DNA of 64,000 bases from positions 1,984,001-2,048,000 of the forward strand of contig JAHBYJ010000001.1 in assembly GCA_019636015.1 (NCBI GenBank). Reading direction: 5' to 3'. The translations under genes and the position numbers were made by a program. Shown here piece after piece: positions 52,006-62,448 of this stretch (positions are counted from its first letter, which is position 1; the number at the start of each line of letters is the position of its first letter). Below the pieces are notes generated by a model. It made no database searches, had not been told where the DNA came from, and saw only the letters and a program-made list of their open reading frames with translations. The stretch is from Parvibaculaceae bacterium. GTDB lineage: Bacteria; Pseudomonadota; Alphaproteobacteria; Parvibaculales; Parvibaculaceae.

Positions 52006-53159
52006 AGGCGGGTGAAAAGCACGTCATGCTCGTCGCCGGCGAAACCTCCGGAGACGCGCTTGGCGCCGGTTTGATGGATGCTCTCGCGGCTCAGTCTGCC
52101 GTCCCGCTCCGCTTCTCTGGCGTCGGTGGTCCGGAAATGGAGAAGCGCGGGCTGGCCTCGATCTTCCCCATGTCCGACATCGCGGTGATGGGCCCGCGCG
52201 AGATTATCCCGCGGCTGCCGCTCATCTTCCGCCGGATATGGCAAACCGTGCGCCACGCCGTGGAGCAGAAGCCCGATATCGTGGTGGTGATCGACAGCCC
52301 CGAATTTACGCATATGGTGGCGAAGCGCATCGCCCGCAAGGCGCCGGATATGCCGATCGTCGACTACGTGCTGCCGAGCGTCTGGGCGTGGCGGCAGGGC
52401 CGCGCCCGCGCGATGAAGAAATATATTCGCCGCGTTCTTGCGCTGCTGCCCTTCGAAGCACAGTTCCTGAAGTCTGTCGGCGTCGATTGCGTCTATGTCG
52501 GCCACCCCGCGATTGAGCGGTTGCCGGAGGCGGGTTCCGGCGCTTCGTTCAGGGAGCGGCACGGCATAGGGCTGGAAGACCCGCTGCTGCTCGTGCTGCC
52601 GGGCAGCCGCCTCAATGAAGTGAAGCACCTCGTTGATATTTTCGGCGGCGTCGTGGACCGGCTGGCAGACGAGATGCCCGGTCTCCGTGTCGTCATACCT
52701 GCCGTGCCCCATGTCCGGCCGCTGATCGAGAAGGCTGTCGAGACCTGGAAAGTGCCCGCAGAGATCGTCGCTGGCGAAGAAGAAAAGAAGGGCGCCTTCG
52801 ATGCGGCAAATGCGGCGCTCGCGGCGTCCGGCACTGTCACGCTCGAACTCGCGCTCGCGCGGGTGCCCATGGTTGTTGCCTATCGCGCCGAAGCGATTGT
52901 TGGCTGGTTCGCGCTCAGCGTTCTGAAAATCCCGTCCGTGGTGCTGGTGAACCTTATTCTGGATCGCCCGTCGGTGCGCGAGTATCTGCAGTCGCGCTGC
53001 ACGGCGGATGACCTTCTTGAAGGATTGCGGCCCTTGATGCGCGATACGGCGGACCGCCGCCGCGCGATCGCCGATCTCGACGAAGTACGCACGCGTATGG
53101 GTGTCGGGGGTGAAAGCCCGAACAGCCGCGCGGCGAGAGCCGTCCTGGAACTTCTCTGA
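52002..53159 (+). CDS. lpxB: Lipid-A-disaccharide synthase
   Basis: GT-B glycosyltransferase that joins lipid X and UDP-diacylglucosamine. It has 385 residues; motifs AGETSGDALGAGLM near residue 8, YVLPSVWAWRQGRA near 123-136 and ASGTVTLELAL near 273. It ends a run of lipid A genes and is followed by a hairpin shared with gltA. Confidence 0.95.
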   Translation: MKAGEKHVMLVAGETSGDALGAGLMDALAAQSAVPLRFSGVGGPEMEKRGLASIFPMSDIAVMGPREIIPRLPLIFRRIWQTVRHAVEQKPDIVVVIDSPEFTHMVAKRIARKAPDMPIVDYVLPSVWAWRQGRARAMKKYIRRVLALLPFEAQFLKSVGVDCVYVGHPAIERLPEAGSGASFRERHGIGLEDPLLLVLPGSRLNEVKHLVDIFGGVVDRLADEMPGLRVVIPAVPHVRPLIEKAVETWKVPAEIVAGEEEKKGAFDAANAALAASGTVTLELALARVPMVVAYRAEAIVGWFALSVLKIPSVVLVNLILDRPSVREYLQSRCTADDLLEGLRPLMRDTADRRRAIADLDEVRTRMGVGGESPNSRAARAVLELL

Positions 53160-53190
53160 AAAGAAAAGGGCGCTTCCGGAGAAGCGCCCT
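53159..53190 (-). terminator. Bidirectional terminator between lpxB and gltA
   Basis: AGGGCGCTTC pairs with GAAGCGCCCT around a CGGA/TCCG loop. Read on the minus strand it is followed by TTTCTTTTC, a good U-tract for gltA; on the plus strand the tail is weaker. Confidence 0.75.
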
Positions 53191-53214
53191 CGATCTTTGC
53201 ATGCCGTTCGGCGT

Positions 53215-54531
53215 TTACTTGCGCTTGCCGGCTTCGACATAGTCGCGCTGCGCGGCGCCGGTATAGAGCTGGCGCGGACGGCCGATGCGCTGACCCGGAT
53301 CCTCGATCATCTCGTTCCACTGCGCGACCCAGCCGACGGTACGGGCAAGGGCGAAGAGAACCGTGAACATGGTGGTCGGGAAGCCCATCGCCTTCAGCGT
53401 GATGCCCGAATAGAAGTCGATATTCGGATAAAGCTTCTTCTCGATGAAGTACTCGTCGTTGAGCGCGATCCGCTCGAGTTCGAGCGCGACGTCCAGCAGC
53501 GGGTCATCCTTGATGCCCAGAACCTTGAGCACTTCATGGCAGGTCTGCTGCATCACGCGCGCGCGCGGATCGTAGTTCTTGTAGACGCGGTGGCCGAAGC
53601 CCATCAGGCGGAACGGATCGTTCTTGTCCTTCGCCTTCTTGACGAATTCCGGAATGCGGTCAACGGAACCGATTTCCTGCAGCATGTTGAGTGCCGCTTC
53701 GTTGGCGCCGCCATGCGCCGGGCCCCACAGGCAGGCAATGCCGGCGGCGATGCAGGCGAAGGGATTGGCGCCCGACGAACCGGCGAGGCGCACCGTCGAG
53801 GTTGACGCATTCTGCTCGTGGTCGGCATGCAGGATGAAGATGCGGTCCATCGCACGGGCGAGGATCGGATCGACCTTGTATTCCTCGGCCGGAACCGAGA
53901 AGCACATATGCAGGAAGTTTTCGGCATAGCCGAGGCTGTTCTTCGGATAGACGACCGGCTGACCGACCGAATATTTGTAGGCCATGGCGGCGATGGTCGG
54001 GATCTTGGCGATCAGGCGACGGCTCGCGATCATCCGCTGCACCGGATCGTTGATATCCGTCGAGTCGTGATAGAAGGCCGACAGCGCCCCCACCATGCCG
54101 CACATGATGGCCATGGGATGCGCGTCGCGGCGGAAGCCGCGCAGGAAGAACTGCATCTGCTCATGCACCATGGTGTGCATGGTGATGGCGCGCTCGAACT
54201 CGGTGTACTGCTCGTTGGTCGGCAGTTCGCCGTTCAGCAGCAGGTAGCAGGTCTCGATGAAATTGCCCTTCTCAGCGAGCTGATCGATCGGATAGCCGCG
54301 ATAGAGCAGGATGCCTTCTTCACCGTCGATATAGGTGATATCGGATTCGCAGCTCGCCGTGGAGGTGAAACCCGGATCGTAGGTGAAAACGCCGCTCTTG
54401 CCGTAAAGCGTCGAAATGTCGACGACGCTGGGACCGAGCGATCCGCCATAGACCGGCAACTCGTAAGACTTGCCATCCACCGAGAGCGTCGCCTGGGATT
54501 TCGCTCCAGCTTTGGTTCCGAATTCAGTCAT
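53215..54531 (-). CDS. gltA: Citrate synthase
   Basis: Condenses oxaloacetate and acetyl-CoA at the start of the TCA cycle. The 438-residue type II (Gram-negative, hexameric) enzyme has the catalytic region [14 protein letters not shown], the second histidine in [11 protein letters not shown] and the aspartate in [13 protein letters not shown]. It lies downstream of gltX, with its own perfect TATAAT in the gap. Confidence 0.97.
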   Translation of the reverse strand: MTEFGTKAGAKSQATLSVDGKSYELPVYGGSLGPSVVDISTLYGKSGVFTYDPGFTSTASCESDITYIDGEEGILLYRGYPIDQLAEKGNFIETCYLLLNGELPTNEQYTEFERAITMHTMVHEQMQFFLRGFRRDAHPMAIMCGMVGALSAFYHDSTDINDPVQRMIASRRLIAKIPTIAAMAYKYSVGQPVVYPKNSLGYAENFLHMCFSVPAEEYKVDPILARAMDRIFILHADHEQNASTSTVRLAGSSGANPFACIAAGIACLWGPAHGGANEAALNMLQEIGSVDRIPEFVKKAKDKNDPFRLMGFGHRVYKNYDPRARVMQQTCHEVLKVLGIKDDPLLDVALELERIALNDEYFIEKKLYPNIDFYSGITLKAMGFPTTMFTVLFALARTVGWVAQWNEMIEDPGQRIGRPRQLYTGAAQRDYVEAGKRK

Positions 54532-54601
54532 GCCTGCCTACCTGTCCTGTTAGGCCGACCGGAGCGCCTTTCGGGCAGTTCGGCCGGGTCGGGTTGTTCC
54601 C

Positions 54602-54630
54602 ATTATAATGTCTCGCCGCAATCGCCGGAA
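54602..54630 (-). promoter_or_regulatory. Probable promoter of gltA
   Basis: TATAAT on the minus strand at 54607-54602 is a perfect -10 hexamer about 70 nt upstream of the gltA ATG. The -35 at 17 bp (TTCCGG) is weak; a GGAAC-CGAT-GTTCC inverted repeat overlaps it and could be an operator. Confidence 0.45.
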
Positions 54631-54642
54631 CCGATGTTCCGG

Positions 54643-56055
54643 TTATGCAGCCTGATCCTTTATCCGCGCCAATGTTTCGTCCCGGCCGAGCGTTGCCAGC
54701 ACGTCGAAAATAGGCGGTGAAACGGTGCTGCCGGTCACGGCGGCGCGCAGCGGCTGCGCCACCTTGCCGAGTTTGAGATTCTCCTCCTCCGCAAAAGCGC
54801 GGATCGTGGCTTCGATCTCGGCGAGCTGCCAGTCATTATGCGCTTCGAGCCGCGAAACGAGCCGGGCGAGAAGGGCGCGCGCATCAGGGCCGAGAAGCTG
54901 CTGTGCCTTGTCGTCGCAGGCAAGCGGCCGCTGCGCCAGCAGGAAGGCGGCGCCCTGACCAAGCTCGACCAGTGTCTTTGCGCGCTCCTTGAGGCCCGGC
55001 ATGAGCGCGATCAGCTTCTGGCGGAACGCCTCATCCGTCTGCCAGCCATTGAGGCGGCTCATCAACGCGATGGTTTCGTCGGCGAGCCGCTCGTCGTCCG
55101 CTTCGCGGATATAATGGCCGTTCACGTTCTCGAGCTTGGCGAAGTCGAACCTCGCGGGCGAGCGGCCAATGCTTTCGAGGTTGAACCACGCGATGGCCTG
55201 GTCCGTGGAGAAGATTTCATCGTCCCCATGGCTCCAGCCGAGCCGCACGAGGTAATTGCGCATCGCCTCCGGCAGATAGCCGAGGTCGCGATAGGCTTCC
55301 GCGCCCAGCGCGCCATGTCGCTTAGAGAGCTTCGCGCCGTCGGGCCCATGGATCAGCGGCACATGGGCGAACTCCGGCGTCGTCCAGCCCAGTGCCGAAT
55401 AGATCTGGCTCTGGCGGCCGGCATTGGTCAGATGGTCGTCGCCCCGGACGATATGGGTGATGCCCATGTCGTGATCGTCCACCACCACGGACAGATTGTA
55501 GGTCGGCGTGCCGTCGCTGCGCAGGATGATGAGATCGTCGAGCTGCTCGTTCGGGAAGCGTACATCGCCCATTACATGGTCGTGCACGATGGTTTCGCCT
55601 TCGTCGGGCGATCGGAAGCGGATGACGGGTTTTACGCCGGCCGGCGCCTCGGAAGGATTGCGGTCGCGCCAGCGCCCGTCATAGCGGATGGGGCGGCCTT
55701 CGGCGCGGGCCTTTTCCCGCATTTCCTCGAGCTCTGCCGGGCTGGCATAGCAGTAATAGGCCTTGCCCTCGGCGAGGAGCTGCGCGGCGACTTCGCGATG
55801 GCGCGCGCTGCGCGAGAACTGGAAGACCGGCTCCTCGTCCCATTCGAGGCCGAGCCAGCGAAGCCCTTCGAAGATCGCGTCGATGGCGGCATCCGTCGAG
55901 CGCTCGCGGTCCGTATCCTCAATTCGGAGCAGGAAGCGGCCGCCGTGATGGCGCGCGAAGAGCCAGTTGAACAAAGCCGTCCTTGCACCGCCGATATGGA
56001 GATATCCGGTCGGCGAGGGCGCAAAACGCGTAATGACGGTCCTTGTTTCGCTCAT
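54643..56055 (-). CDS. gltX: Glutamyl-tRNA synthetase
   Basis: Class I synthetase, 470 residues. HIGH-type motif HIGG at 20-23 in [15 protein letters not shown] and KMSKS-type KLSKR at about 242-246. The ATG at 56055 has CAGGAGACC upstream; a longer frame adds 20 unrelated residues. Alphaproteobacteria often carry two gltX paralogues, one charging tRNA-Gln with Glu, so its precise tRNA range is open. Confidence 0.94.
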   Translation of the reverse strand: MSETRTVITRFAPSPTGYLHIGGARTALFNWLFARHHGGRFLLRIEDTDRERSTDAAIDAIFEGLRWLGLEWDEEPVFQFSRSARHREVAAQLLAEGKAYYCYASPAELEEMREKARAEGRPIRYDGRWRDRNPSEAPAGVKPVIRFRSPDEGETIVHDHVMGDVRFPNEQLDDLIILRSDGTPTYNLSVVVDDHDMGITHIVRGDDHLTNAGRQSQIYSALGWTTPEFAHVPLIHGPDGAKLSKRHGALGAEAYRDLGYLPEAMRNYLVRLGWSHGDDEIFSTDQAIAWFNLESIGRSPARFDFAKLENVNGHYIREADDERLADETIALMSRLNGWQTDEAFRQKLIALMPGLKERAKTLVELGQGAAFLLAQRPLACDDKAQQLLGPDARALLARLVSRLEAHNDWQLAEIEATIRAFAEEENLKLGKVAQPLRAAVTGSTVSPPIFDVLATLGRDETLARIKDQAA

Positions 56056-56292
56056 GGTCTCCTGCGATCCGGCCTCGCAGCCGCACGGGTAGGCAACACA
56101 CTGAAATGTTGGCAAGCTTGGCCGCTGTTATGGGCAAGAACCCTTGGGCCTGCTGTGGGGCTCGGGATTTCTAGCACATTGCGGCAACGCAGCGTAAGCC
56201 AGAAATGAAGTCCGGGCCGGCGGGAAAAATGCCTTGGGGACAGTGCCTTAGGCGCCGTCTCCGGCATTAGCGGGGCAGGCCGGGGAGGGCGG

Positions 56293-58440
56293 GTGGCGCG
56301 GACCGAGGATTTTCCGGAGGCCTACGGCGCCCGATTGACGCTGCGTGAGCTGCCGGGCGCTGCAATCGCCTGGCTCCGGCGGTCTTTTGCGGCGGAATCG
56401 GGCCGCTATTTCCTCTGGACGCCCGTCTTTCTCGGCCTCGGGATCGCGAGCTATTTTGCCCTGCCGTCCGAGCCTCCGCTCTGGGCGGCGGGGTTGGGGC
56501 TTGCGCTCGCCGGTCTCTTGCTCTGGGCCGTGCGGCGGTGGCCGGCGGTGGCGCTTTGCGCCGCTGCGCTATTTTGCGTGGCGTTGGGCTTCGCGGCCGC
56601 CGTCGGGAGGACGGCGTGGGTTGCCGCACCGGTGATCGAACGAACGCAGGCGGGCACGCTGACGGCGCGGGTGGTCTCCGTCGAGACGACCGTGAGCGGG
56701 GGACTTCTGGCCATTCTGGCGCCGGAGAGCTTTAGCGGGCTTCGAGTGGAGGAATTGCCTGCCCGGGTGAGGCTCAACATCCGCATCCGGGATGCCGCTC
56801 TCAGGCCCGGCGCGACCGTGGAGATGCGCGCGCGGCTATTGCCGCCGCCCGAGCCCGTCTCGCCCTTCGGCTTCGACTTTGCCCGGCAGGCCTGGTTCAA
56901 CGGGCTTGGCGCCGTGGGCTTCGCCTATAGCGCGCCGCGGGAGATCGAAGCACCCTCGGGGCCGGGCGCATGGCTCTCCACCCTGCGGATGAAGATCGGC
57001 GCCCGCATCCGCGGCACGATCGGCGGAACGAGCGGAGCGGTGGCCGCTGCGCTGATCACCGGCGAGCGGGCGAGCATCCCGGATGAAATCTCGGAGGATC
57101 TGCGCGCCGCCGGCATCTATCACGTGCTCGCTATTTCCGGCCTTCACATGGTGCTCTTCGCAGGCTCGCTCTTCTGGGCGGTGCGGGCGGCGCTGGCGCT
57201 CGTTCCCGGACTTGCGCTTCGCTATCCGATCAAGAAATGGGCGGCGGCGATCGCCATTCTGGGCGCGACCTTCTATCTGCTCATCTCCGGCGGCGCCATC
57301 GCCACACAGCGCGCCTGGATCATGATTTCGCTGATGTTCGTCGCGGTGCTTCTCGACCGCCCCGCGCTCAGTATGCGGAACGTCATGCTTGCGGCCATTC
57401 TGGTATTGCTCTGGCGGCCGGAAAGCCTCATCGGCGCCGGTTTCCAGATGTCCTTCGCGGCGGTGATTGCGCTCATCGCTTTTTACGAGAGCGATCTCGT
57501 GCGCCGCTGGACGCTTGCTCCGCGCGGCTACGGCGTTGCGGAGTGGCCGCGTCTCGCCGCAACCTATGTGCTCGGCATCGCGCTGACGAGCATCGTTGCG
57601 GGCGCGGCGACCGGGGCCATCGCGGCCTATCACTTCAACCGGATCGCCGTGTACGGGCTTGCGGGCAATATGGCGGCGATGCCTGTTGTCGGCCTGGTGG
57701 TGATGCCCATGGCGCTCCTCGCCCTGCTGCTCATGCCGTTCGGCCTAGACGGGCCCGCGCTGCTGGCGATGGGCTGGGGCGTAGAGACCATGCTCGCCAT
57801 CGCCGACGAGGTTGCGGGGTGGGGCGGCTCGGACCGGATGGTTCCGGCGGCACCGCTTCATGCTTTGCTGCTGGTAACGATGGGCGGCTTGTGGATGGCG
57901 ATCTGGAGAGGCCACTGGCGTCATGGCGGGATGGTGGCCATCCTGCTCGGCTTCCTCTTCTGGGGCGACGCGCAAAAGCCCGACATTCTGATCGACCGCG
58001 ACGCGAGCCTGCTGGCGGCGCGCATGGCGGATGGCACGCTCGCCCTGTCATCCTCGCGGCCCGATTATGCCGCGCGGCAATGGCTGAGATATGAGGGAGA
58101 CAGCCGCAGTCCCCGCGAAGCGGCGCGCACGGAACATATGCGATGCGACCAGAGCGGCTGCATATATGCCGAGCCCGGACGGCCGGTTATCGCTTTCTCG
58201 AATTCACTCGATGCTGTGACAGAAGATTGTGGCCGGGCTGACATCATCGTCGCCCGCGTGCCCGTTCCCTCCTCCATGAGACGGGGGTGTGGTGCAAGCC
58301 TGTTGCTCGACTGGTTTCACTTCTGGCGCAACGGCGCCACCGCAATCAGCATCGACCAGGATGGAAGCATCGGCGTGACCACGGCACGTGGCGAACGTGG
58401 CGAGCGTCCCTGGGTGCAGCGGCGGGGTGAGGCTCAATAG
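56293..58440 (+). CDS. comEC: ComEC/Rec2 family DNA-uptake membrane protein
   Basis: Polytopic protein that forms the inner-membrane channel for transforming DNA in competent bacteria. It has 715 residues from a GTG start. An N-terminal helical and DUF4131 region (about 30-220) is followed by the competence domain with [12 protein letters not shown], then [16 protein letters not shown] (about 276-291) and multiple helices to about 560. The C-terminal section (about 570-715) is a reduced domain without the HxHxDH metal-binding motif found in longer ComEC proteins. Its end overlaps the 3' end of lexA by 7 bp. Confidence 0.9.
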   Translation: MARTEDFPEAYGARLTLRELPGAAIAWLRRSFAAESGRYFLWTPVFLGLGIASYFALPSEPPLWAAGLGLALAGLLLWAVRRWPAVALCAAALFCVALGFAAAVGRTAWVAAPVIERTQAGTLTARVVSVETTVSGGLLAILAPESFSGLRVEELPARVRLNIRIRDAALRPGATVEMRARLLPPPEPVSPFGFDFARQAWFNGLGAVGFAYSAPREIEAPSGPGAWLSTLRMKIGARIRGTIGGTSGAVAAALITGERASIPDEISEDLRAAGIYHVLAISGLHMVLFAGSLFWAVRAALALVPGLALRYPIKKWAAAIAILGATFYLLISGGAIATQRAWIMISLMFVAVLLDRPALSMRNVMLAAILVLLWRPESLIGAGFQMSFAAVIALIAFYESDLVRRWTLAPRGYGVAEWPRLAATYVLGIALTSIVAGAATGAIAAYHFNRIAVYGLAGNMAAMPVVGLVVMPMALLALLLMPFGLDGPALLAMGWGVETMLAIADEVAGWGGSDRMVPAAPLHALLLVTMGGLWMAIWRGHWRHGGMVAILLGFLFWGDAQKPDILIDRDASLLAARMADGTLALSSSRPDYAARQWLRYEGDSRSPREAARTEHMRCDQSGCIYAEPGRPVIAFSNSLDAVTEDCGRADIIVARVPVPSSMRRGCGASLLLDWFHFWRNGATAISIDQDGSIGVTTARGERGERPWVQRRGEAQ

Positions 58441-59147
58441 CGGCGCAGAAGCCCAACCAGCTTGCCCTGAACCTTGACGCGGTCCGGACCGAAAATGCGA
58501 GTCTCATAGGCCGGGTTCGCGGCCTCAAGCGCGATGGACTCGCCCTTCTTGCGCAGCCGCTTCAGCGTGGCCTCGTAGCCATCGACAAGCGCAACAACGA
58601 TGTCGCCGCTCTGCGCCGTGTCGCAACGCTGGATGAGGACCGTATCGCCATCGAGGATGCCGGCATCGATCATCGAGTCGCCCTTGACCTCGAGCGCATA
58701 ATGCTCGCCCGAGCCGAGAAGGCTGAGCGGCACGCTGACCTGATGGCTTTCCTCCTGCAGCGCCTCGATCGGCGTACCGGCGGCGATGCGCCCCATGACG
58801 GACAGCGCCATGGTGTCGCCGGTGTCGCGCGCAGGGGAAAGATCGCGGCTCGAGGGCTTCGGCCGGGCGCCGCCTTCGATGACGCTGGGCGAAAAGCCCT
58901 TGCCGCGCGAAACCGCAAGGCTCGGCGAGGCGGCATCGGGCAGTTTCAGGATTTCGAGGGCACGGGCGCGGTGCGGAAGCCGGCGGATGAAGCCGCGTTC
59001 CTCCAGCGCCGTGATCAGCCGGTGGATGCCGGACTTGGAGCGCAGGTCGAGCGCTTCCTTCATTTCATCGAAGCTCGGAGAGACGCCGCCTTCCTTGATC
59101 CGCTCATGGATGAACATCAGCAGTTCGTGTTGCTTGCGCGTCAGCAT
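58434..59147 (-). CDS. lexA: SOS repressor LexA
   Basis: Represses DNA-damage genes until RecA-ssDNA triggers self-cleavage. It has 237 residues: a winged helix at 1-65 ([10 protein letters not shown] onwards), a long linker, the cleavage site Ala123-Gly124 in IAAGTP, and the catalytic Ser158 (GDSMID) and Lys196 (ATLKRL). The ATG at 59147 has GGAG upstream; an upstream in-frame extension is not family-like. A LexA box at 59221-59235 shows autoregulation. Confidence 0.97.
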   Translation of the reverse strand: MLTRKQHELLMFIHERIKEGGVSPSFDEMKEALDLRSKSGIHRLITALEERGFIRRLPHRARALEILKLPDAASPSLAVSRGKGFSPSVIEGGARPKPSSRDLSPARDTGDTMALSVMGRIAAGTPIEALQEESHQVSVPLSLLGSGEHYALEVKGDSMIDAGILDGDTVLIQRCDTAQSGDIVVALVDGYEATLKRLRKKGESIALEAANPAYETRIFGPDRVKVQGKLVGLLRRY

Positions 59148-59220
59148 ATTCTCCAGCCCCTCCAGTCGCCCGAAAGGCCCACTTTCCAGCCTTCGGAACA
59201 AAACAAAAACGCTTCGGGCT

Positions 59221-59250
59221 GTTCTAGTTTAGTTCTCCTGAATCTGTCAA
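59221..59250 (-). promoter_or_regulatory. lexA promoter with LexA box
   Basis: On the plus strand GTTCTAGTTTAGTTC (59221-59235) is GTTC-N7-GTTC, the exact alphaproteobacterial SOS box; on the transcribed strand it reads GAAC-N7-GAAC. TTGACA (minus strand, 59250-59245) is a perfect -35 and the box covers the -10 region. Confidence 0.8.
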
Positions 59251-59257
59251 GCGTCTT

Positions 59258-59266
59258 TGTGGATAA
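59258..59266 (-). promoter_or_regulatory. Consensus DnaA box upstream of lexA
   Basis: TTATCCACA on the minus strand matches the strong DnaA-box consensus exactly. It lies between the moeA stop codon and the lexA -35 element, about 8 bp from the latter. Confidence 0.4.
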
Positions 59267-59267
59267 G

Positions 59268-60479
59268 TCAGGGGCGAAGCGGCAAAACCGTAACGATTTC
59301 ACCGACTTTTGCCTCCGGAGCCCGGGACTCACGGATGATGAGGCATCCCGCCCGGGCCAGCACGGAGAGCATCGAACTGTCCTGAATCGAGGCAGGCGTA
59401 GCGAGCGGAAGCTCACCATGGATATGGTCGAGTGTCGCGCGGACATAGTCCTCCCGTCCGCCATTTGCAGGCAGGGCGGAGCCAAGCCGGGCGAGCGTCG
59501 TCGGGATCGCCGTTTCGCCACCCTGGAGCCGCTGGATGGCGGGCCTGAGGAACAGGGTCGCGCAGACGAGCGCCGATACCGGGTTTCCGGGCAGGCCGAG
59601 CAGGGGGATCTCGTCCAGTCTCCCGTAGATCAGCGGCTTGCCGGGACGCATGGCAACCTTCCAGAAATCGACGTCGAGCCCGAGCGGGCCAAGGGCGGAT
59701 TGCACGAGGTCGTGCTCGCCGACCGATGCGCCGCCAAGCGTGACCAGCATGTCGGCACGGCCGGCGCGCTTCGCGGCATCCCTGATCGCCGCTTCATCGT
59801 CCGGCACGATACCGAGATCGAGGGGCACGCCGCCCGCGTCCTGAACAAGTGCCGAGATGCCGGCATTGTTCGACGAGACGATCTGGTTGGGGCCCGGTTC
59901 TGTGCCCGGCGGAACAAGCTCGTTGCCCGTGGAGAAAATGGCAATGACGGGGCGCTTGTGGACATTGAGCGTCGCGAGGTTCATGGCCGCGGCCAGCGCG
60001 ATATCGGCGGGCGAAAGCTTCCGGCCTGCGGAAAGCCCGGGATCGCCGGTGCGGAAATCGAGCCCCACCGGGCGCACATGCTGCCCGGCCTCGGCGCTTT
60101 CCTTTACGACGACGATGACACCCTCGCGCGCCGTATCCTCCTGGATCACGATGGCATCCGCGCCGCGCGGCAGTGGTGCGCCTGTGAAGATGCGGACAGC
60201 CTCGCCGGATTTCAGTTCTGTTGTGTAAGCGCCGCCGGCAGGCGCCTCGCCCACAACCTTGAGGCGGGCAGGGAGGGATGCCGTGTCGGCTGCCTTCACG
60301 GCGTAGCCGTCCATCGCGGAAAGATCGGCGGGCGGCTGCGTGCGCCGCGCGATGGCTTCTTCCGCGAGCACGCGGTCGACGGCCTGCGACAGCGGCACGC
60401 TTTCCGTCGGCGTCGTGCGCAGCGAGGCGAGAATACGCGCCCGGGCTTCGTCCACCGGGAGGAGGGGTGATTGTGCCAT
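59268..60479 (-). CDS. moeA: Molybdopterin molybdenumtransferase MoeA
   Basis: Inserts molybdate into molybdopterin. It has 403 residues with PAGGAYTTEL, AVRIFTGAPLPRGADAIV (about 94-111), the nucleotide-binding TLGGASVGEHD (about 231-241) and LPGNPVSALV near 275. It lies 9 bp downstream of moaC in the conserved trpC-moaC-moeA-lexA cluster. Confidence 0.95.
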   Translation of the reverse strand: MAQSPLLPVDEARARILASLRTTPTESVPLSQAVDRVLAEEAIARRTQPPADLSAMDGYAVKAADTASLPARLKVVGEAPAGGAYTTELKSGEAVRIFTGAPLPRGADAIVIQEDTAREGVIVVVKESAEAGQHVRPVGLDFRTGDPGLSAGRKLSPADIALAAAMNLATLNVHKRPVIAIFSTGNELVPPGTEPGPNQIVSSNNAGISALVQDAGGVPLDLGIVPDDEAAIRDAAKRAGRADMLVTLGGASVGEHDLVQSALGPLGLDVDFWKVAMRPGKPLIYGRLDEIPLLGLPGNPVSALVCATLFLRPAIQRLQGGETAIPTTLARLGSALPANGGREDYVRATLDHIHGELPLATPASIQDSSMLSVLARAGCLIIRESRAPEAKVGEIVTVLPLRP

Positions 60480-60488
60480 AGGCCCTTT

Positions 60489-60986
60489 CTACTCCGCCCT
60501 GTAGTCGCCCGACTTGCCGCCCGATTTCCCGACAAGGCGAATGTCGCCGATCCTCATGCTGCGATCGACCGCTTTCGCCATATCGTAAAGCGTGAGGCAA
60601 GCGACGGAAACGGCTGTCAGGGCTTCCATTTCGACGCCGGTCTGGCCGGAGAGCTTTACCGTCGCCTCGACCTCGACCGAACTCGTCTTCTTGTCGGGGC
60701 GGAGTTCAACTTCCACTTTCAATATGGCGAGAGGATGGCAGAGGGGAATGAGATCCGGCGTCTTCTTCGCCGCCATGATTCCGGCGAGCCGCGCGACTTC
60801 GAGCGCATTCCCCTTTTTCAGCTTGTCGGCGAGTATGAGCTTCAGCGTGGCCGGTTTCATGGCGACGGCCCCTTTCGCCGTCGCACTGCGCGAGGTGACG
60901 GGCTTGTCAGACACGTCCACCATGCGCGCCGCACCCTTCTCGTCGAGATGGGTAAGCTTTTTCTTCGGAGCCGGCTTTTTCGTCAT
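60489..60986 (-). CDS. moaC: Cyclic pyranopterin monophosphate synthase MoaC
   Basis: Converts the MoaA product to cyclic pyranopterin monophosphate in molybdenum cofactor synthesis. It has 165 residues; motifs [13 protein letters not shown] near 77-89 and [20 protein letters not shown] near 118-137. The ATG at 60986 overlaps the end of the acetyltransferase gene by 4 bp. Alkaline N-terminal residues (KKPAPKKK) extend the usual start slightly. Confidence 0.95.
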   Translation of the reverse strand: MTKKPAPKKKLTHLDEKGAARMVDVSDKPVTSRSATAKGAVAMKPATLKLILADKLKKGNALEVARLAGIMAAKKTPDLIPLCHPLAILKVEVELRPDKKTSSVEVEATVKLSGQTGVEMEALTAVSVACLTLYDMAKAVDRSMRIGDIRLVGKSGGKSGDYRAE

Positions 60987-61498
60987 TCGGCGAGTTCCTT
61001 GCACATGAAGCACCGCCGCTGCATCGGCAGGCCCAGATCTTCCTCGCGATAATGGGCGAGAAGAAGGGCCGGCGTCCACTCGCCGCGGTCAAGCTCGCGG
61101 AATCCGCATGAGGCATAGAAGGGGCCGTTCCATGGCAGGTCGCGGAAGGTCGACAGCGTTACAGCGGCGAATCCTTCCTTTCTTGCACGAGCGCAGACGG
61201 CCTCGACCAGCTTCCGGCCGAGCCCGCGTTTGCCGTGCGCCGGGTGTACGGACAGTTCGTAGATATGCATATGGCGGTCGAGCGGCGCGGCGAGGATGAA
61301 GCCTGCAGGCTTGCCGTCTTCCGCCGCGACGAAGACTGCGCCCGCGCGATGAGCCGCTTCGATGAAACCGAGATCGGTCGGTTCATGCGAGGCGACTTCG
61401 GCGAGCCCTGCCTCGACGAAAAGGGCGCCTGCGGCACGCTCGATCGGACCAAAATGCCGGAAGTCATCCGGTCCGGCCTGGCGGATTTCATAGGTCAT
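60983..61498 (-). CDS. GNAT family N-acetyltransferase
   Basis: A 171-residue acetyltransferase. The acetyl-CoA binding region is visible as [20 protein letters not shown] (about 82-101), with the downstream GFREL strand. The substrate is unknown. The gene sits between trpC and moaC and overlaps moaC, so it may be cotranscribed with the molybdenum cofactor genes; this insertion is not part of the usual conserved cluster. Confidence 0.85.
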   Translation of the reverse strand: MTYEIRQAGPDDFRHFGPIERAAGALFVEAGLAEVASHEPTDLGFIEAAHRAGAVFVAAEDGKPAGFILAAPLDRHMHIYELSVHPAHGKRGLGRKLVEAVCARARKEGFAAVTLSTFRDLPWNGPFYASCGFRELDRGEWTPALLLAHYREEDLGLPMQRRCFMCKELAE

Positions 61499-61650
61499 GG
61501 GATTTGTCTTTCGATGGCGCTATTGCCGGAGCGCATGGAATTTCCATACAGCGCAGCGGCACGCGAAAAATGGGACATGAATCATCCGGTGCGGGGGAAT
61601 GAAAAGTTCCATCCCCGCTTTCGAGGCCCCGGAGGCCAATGCGCCTGCGG

Positions 61651-62448
61651 TCAGGCGGGACCGGCAAGCAACGCACGCGTTGCCGCCTCCACATCGTCCT
61701 GCCGCATCAGGCTCTCGCCGACAAGGAAAGTCCGTACGCCAACCTTTTCAAGGCGTGTCAGATCGGCATGGGTGATGATGCCGCTCTCGCCCACGATAAG
61801 CCGGTCTTCCGGCACAAGGGGGGCGAGACGCTCGGTCGTCGCAAGCGTCGTCTCGAATGTCTTGAGATTGCGGTTGTTGATGCCGAGGAGAGGGCTCCTG
61901 AGTGCGAATGCGCGCTCCAACTCTTCCTCGTCATGTACTTCGACCAGCACATCCATCTTCCAGTGGAAGGCGGCGTCTTCGAGTTCGCGCGCCTGTGCGT
62001 CGGACACGGCAGCCATGATGATGAGGATGGCATCCGCTCCCATCGCGCGGGCTTCCGCCACCTGATAGGTGTCGTACATGAAATCCTTGCGGATGACGGG
62101 AAGGGAAGTGGCCGCGCGTGCCGCAGCGAGATAGTCGGGCGCGCCCTGAAACGAGGGGCCGTCCGTCAGCACAGAAAGACAGGCGGCACCCCCCGCCTCA
62201 TAGGCGCGAGCGAGCGCAGGCGGATCGAAATCGGCGCGGATGAGCCCTTTTGAAGGGCTCGCCTTCTTGATCTCGGCAATGAGCGCAAACTGGCCGGCAG
62301 AAACACGAGCTTTCAGAGCATCGGCGAAGCCCCGCACGGGCGACGCCGCGCGGGCGGCTGCCTCCACGCCCGCGAGCGGATGGGCCTGCTTCGCCGAGGC
62401 GATCTCGCCCAGCTTGTAGGCACCGATCTTTTCGAGAATGTCAGCCAT
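61651..62448 (-). CDS. trpC: Indole-3-glycerol phosphate synthase
   Basis: Fourth step of tryptophan synthesis. A 265-residue TIM-barrel with the N-terminal [12 protein letters not shown] motif near 57-68, [12 protein letters not shown] near 113-124 and [10 protein letters not shown] near 186-195. It is not fused to TrpF. The ATG at 62448 lies inside the end of trpD (8-bp overlap). Confidence 0.96.
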   Translation of the reverse strand: MADILEKIGAYKLGEIASAKQAHPLAGVEAAARAASPVRGFADALKARVSAGQFALIAEIKKASPSKGLIRADFDPPALARAYEAGGAACLSVLTDGPSFQGAPDYLAAARAATSLPVIRKDFMYDTYQVAEARAMGADAILIIMAAVSDAQARELEDAAFHWKMDVLVEVHDEEELERAFALRSPLLGINNRNLKTFETTLATTERLAPLVPEDRLIVGESGIITHADLTRLEKVGVRTFLVGESLMRQDDVEAATRALLAGPA

